A stretch of 64,000 nt of DNA from Agelas oroides (taxonomy: Eukaryota; Porifera; Demospongiae; Agelasida; Agelasidae), in NCBI GenBank assembly GCA_949130485.1, contig OX422194.1, positions 6,797,991-6,861,990 on the forward strand, in the 5' to 3' direction. Position 1 is the stretch's first letter. Each line of letters starts with the position of its first letter. The notes beneath the pieces were generated by a model. That model made no database searches. It was given only the letters and a program-made list of their open reading frames with translations, and was not told the DNA's origin. The translations under genes and the position numbers were made by a program. Below are positions 62,801 to 64,000 of this stretch, one piece after another.

Positions 62801-64000
62801 TCTCATAATATCTCATGGTGTCTCATAGTGCCTCATAGTGTCTCATAGTGCCTTACGATGTCTCCTATTGTGTCAGTATCTCATGCTGTCTCATACAGTC
62901 CCATTGGATCTATAATGTCTCGTAGTGTCTCATACTGCCTCATAATATCTCATGATGTCTCCTATTGTCTCATAGTGTCTCATGTCTCATGCTGTCTCAT
63001 ACAGTCCCATTGCATCCATAATGTCTCGTAGTGTGTCATGCAGTCTCATGATCTCCCATAATATCTCATGGTGTCTCATAGTGCCTCATAGTGTCTCATG
63101 CTGTCTCATACACTCCCATTGGATCTATAATGTCTCATAATGTCTCATGCTGTCTCACAATATCTCATGATGTCTCATAGTATCTCATAATGTCTCATGA
63201 TGTCTCCTATTGTCTCAGTGTCTCATGCTGTCTCATACAATCCCATTGCATCCATAATGTCTCATTCTGTCTCATAAAGTCACGTGATATCTCCTATTGT
63301 CTCATAGTTTCTCATACTGTCTGATAAAGTCCCATTGCATCTCATATGTCTCGTAGTGTCTCATGCTCTCTCATAATGTCTCATGATGTCTCTTATTGTC
63401 TCAGTGTCTCATGCTGTGTCATAATGCCTCATGATGTCTCATACTGCCTGACGATGTCTCCTATTGTCTCATGGTGTCTCATGCTGTCTCATACAGTCCC
63501 ATTGCATCCATAATGTCTCGTAGTACCTCATGCTGTCTCATGATGTCTCATGATGTGTCATAGTGTCTCATAATATCTCATGATGTCTCCTATTGTCTCA
63601 CAGTGTCTCATACTGTCACATACAGTTCTATTGCATGTCATAATGTCTATTAGTGTCTTATGCTGTCTCATAATGTCTCATGATGTCTCCTTTTGTCTCA
63701 CAGTGTTTCATACTGTAACATACAGTTCTATTGCATGTAATAATGTCTCGTAGTGTCTTATGCTGTCTCATAATGTCTCATGATATCTCCTTTTGTCTCA
63801 CAGTGTCTCATACTGTCACATGCAGTTCTATTGCATGTCATAATGTCTCGTGGTGTCTTATGCTGTCTCATAATGTCTCATGATGTCTCCTTTTGTCTCA
63901 CAGTGTCTCATGCTGTCTCAATGTCTGATGGTGTCTCATAGTGTCTCATACTGTCTCATACTGTCTCCTATTGTCTCATAGTTTTATCATACAGTCCCAT
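53822..64000. repeat. ATNNTGTCTC satellite, unit B right arm
   Basis: Begins at the copy of the strand-switch centre (53821 corresponds to 34970, offset 18851) and continues to the window end. No gene. Confidence 0.97.
54860..63213. repeat. 4177-bp tandem duplication inside unit B right arm
   Basis: 54860-59036 and 59037-63213 match at offset 4177 (for example GTCTCAGTGTCTGATGCTGT at 54860 and again at 59037). Unit A has the segment once (about 36050-40230). The two halves differ at very few positions by eye. Confidence 0.92.

Larger units (their letters stand above)
45574..64000. repeat. Segmental duplication unit B (runs off the window)
   Basis: Repeats unit A from its first base. It carries the receptor fragment, foldback elements, coiled-coil cassette and inverted satellite, but is internally rearranged (a shorter left arm and a duplicated right-arm block). 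The equivalent of the unit A end (45573) would lie near 68.5 kb, outside the window. Confidence 0.93.

Noticed and set aside
23543-64000. CRISPR-like regularly spaced repeats
   Set aside because: The repeats are 10 bp with 2-base variable positions and no unique spacers, in a eukaryotic intron-containing context.
1-64000. tRNA, rRNA or viral genes
   Set aside because: I looked for tRNA B-box-like motifs in cloverleaf context, rRNA-like blocks and retroviral gag/pol-type motifs and saw none that could be supported by eye.

Overview
The window is metazoan genomic DNA: genes are split into many short exons with GT-AG introns, there are AATAAA poly(A) signals, and there are microsatellites, foldback elements and satellites. 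No operon, Shine-Dalgarno or CRISPR structure is present. Three things can be identified by eye: a large SPEF2 (sperm flagellar protein 2) gene, an NXF1-type nuclear RNA export factor fragment, and a small membrane receptor. The receptor's cysteine-containing ectodomain resembles uncharacterised demosponge (Amphimedon-type) proteins. A sponge is therefore the best guess, but that last point is recollection of a family, not a search.

Layout. 1-4980 (+): exons of an NXF1-like gene (leucine-rich-repeat exons at 550-638 and 1362-1469; candidate NTF2-like exons 3289-4071; one unassigned exon 4859-4980), broken up by foldback and hAT-like elements, with a minisatellite inside one reading frame. 4985-6003 is a 12-bp C-rich minisatellite and 6303-6502 an assembly gap. 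6507-15971 (+): 24 exons encoding the C-terminal ~955 residues of SPEF2, a central-apparatus axoneme protein, to its stop codon and poly(A) signals. 16844-21237 (-): a convergent single-pass receptor gene. Its main exon is split at a TTAA by two abutting piggyBac-type elements (970 and 2496 bp), and it also has a one-base frame break at the membrane/cytoplasm junction. 22302-23278 (-): four terminal exons of an unidentified coiled-coil protein.

23543-64000 is the most unusual part: a satellite of diverged 10-bp monomers (GAGACANNAT). It runs in one orientation to ~34970, switches strand, and continues as the reverse complement to 45573, giving a ~22-kb imperfect palindrome. The whole unit, including the receptor fragment and the coiled-coil exon cassette (21064-45573), is then tandemly duplicated at 45574, with a second strand switch at ~53821, and runs off the window. 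The two copies differ by internal duplications and losses of about 0.29, 0.81, 3.03, 4.18 and 4.56 kb, as expected from unequal exchange or from assembly trouble.

How the parts relate: SPEF2 and the receptor converge on 15971-16844. The receptor and coiled-coil gene lie on the same strand, and both were partly carried along when the satellite unit duplicated. The many short open frames in the satellite (MSHxVSYC-type peptides) are by-products of the repeat, not genes.
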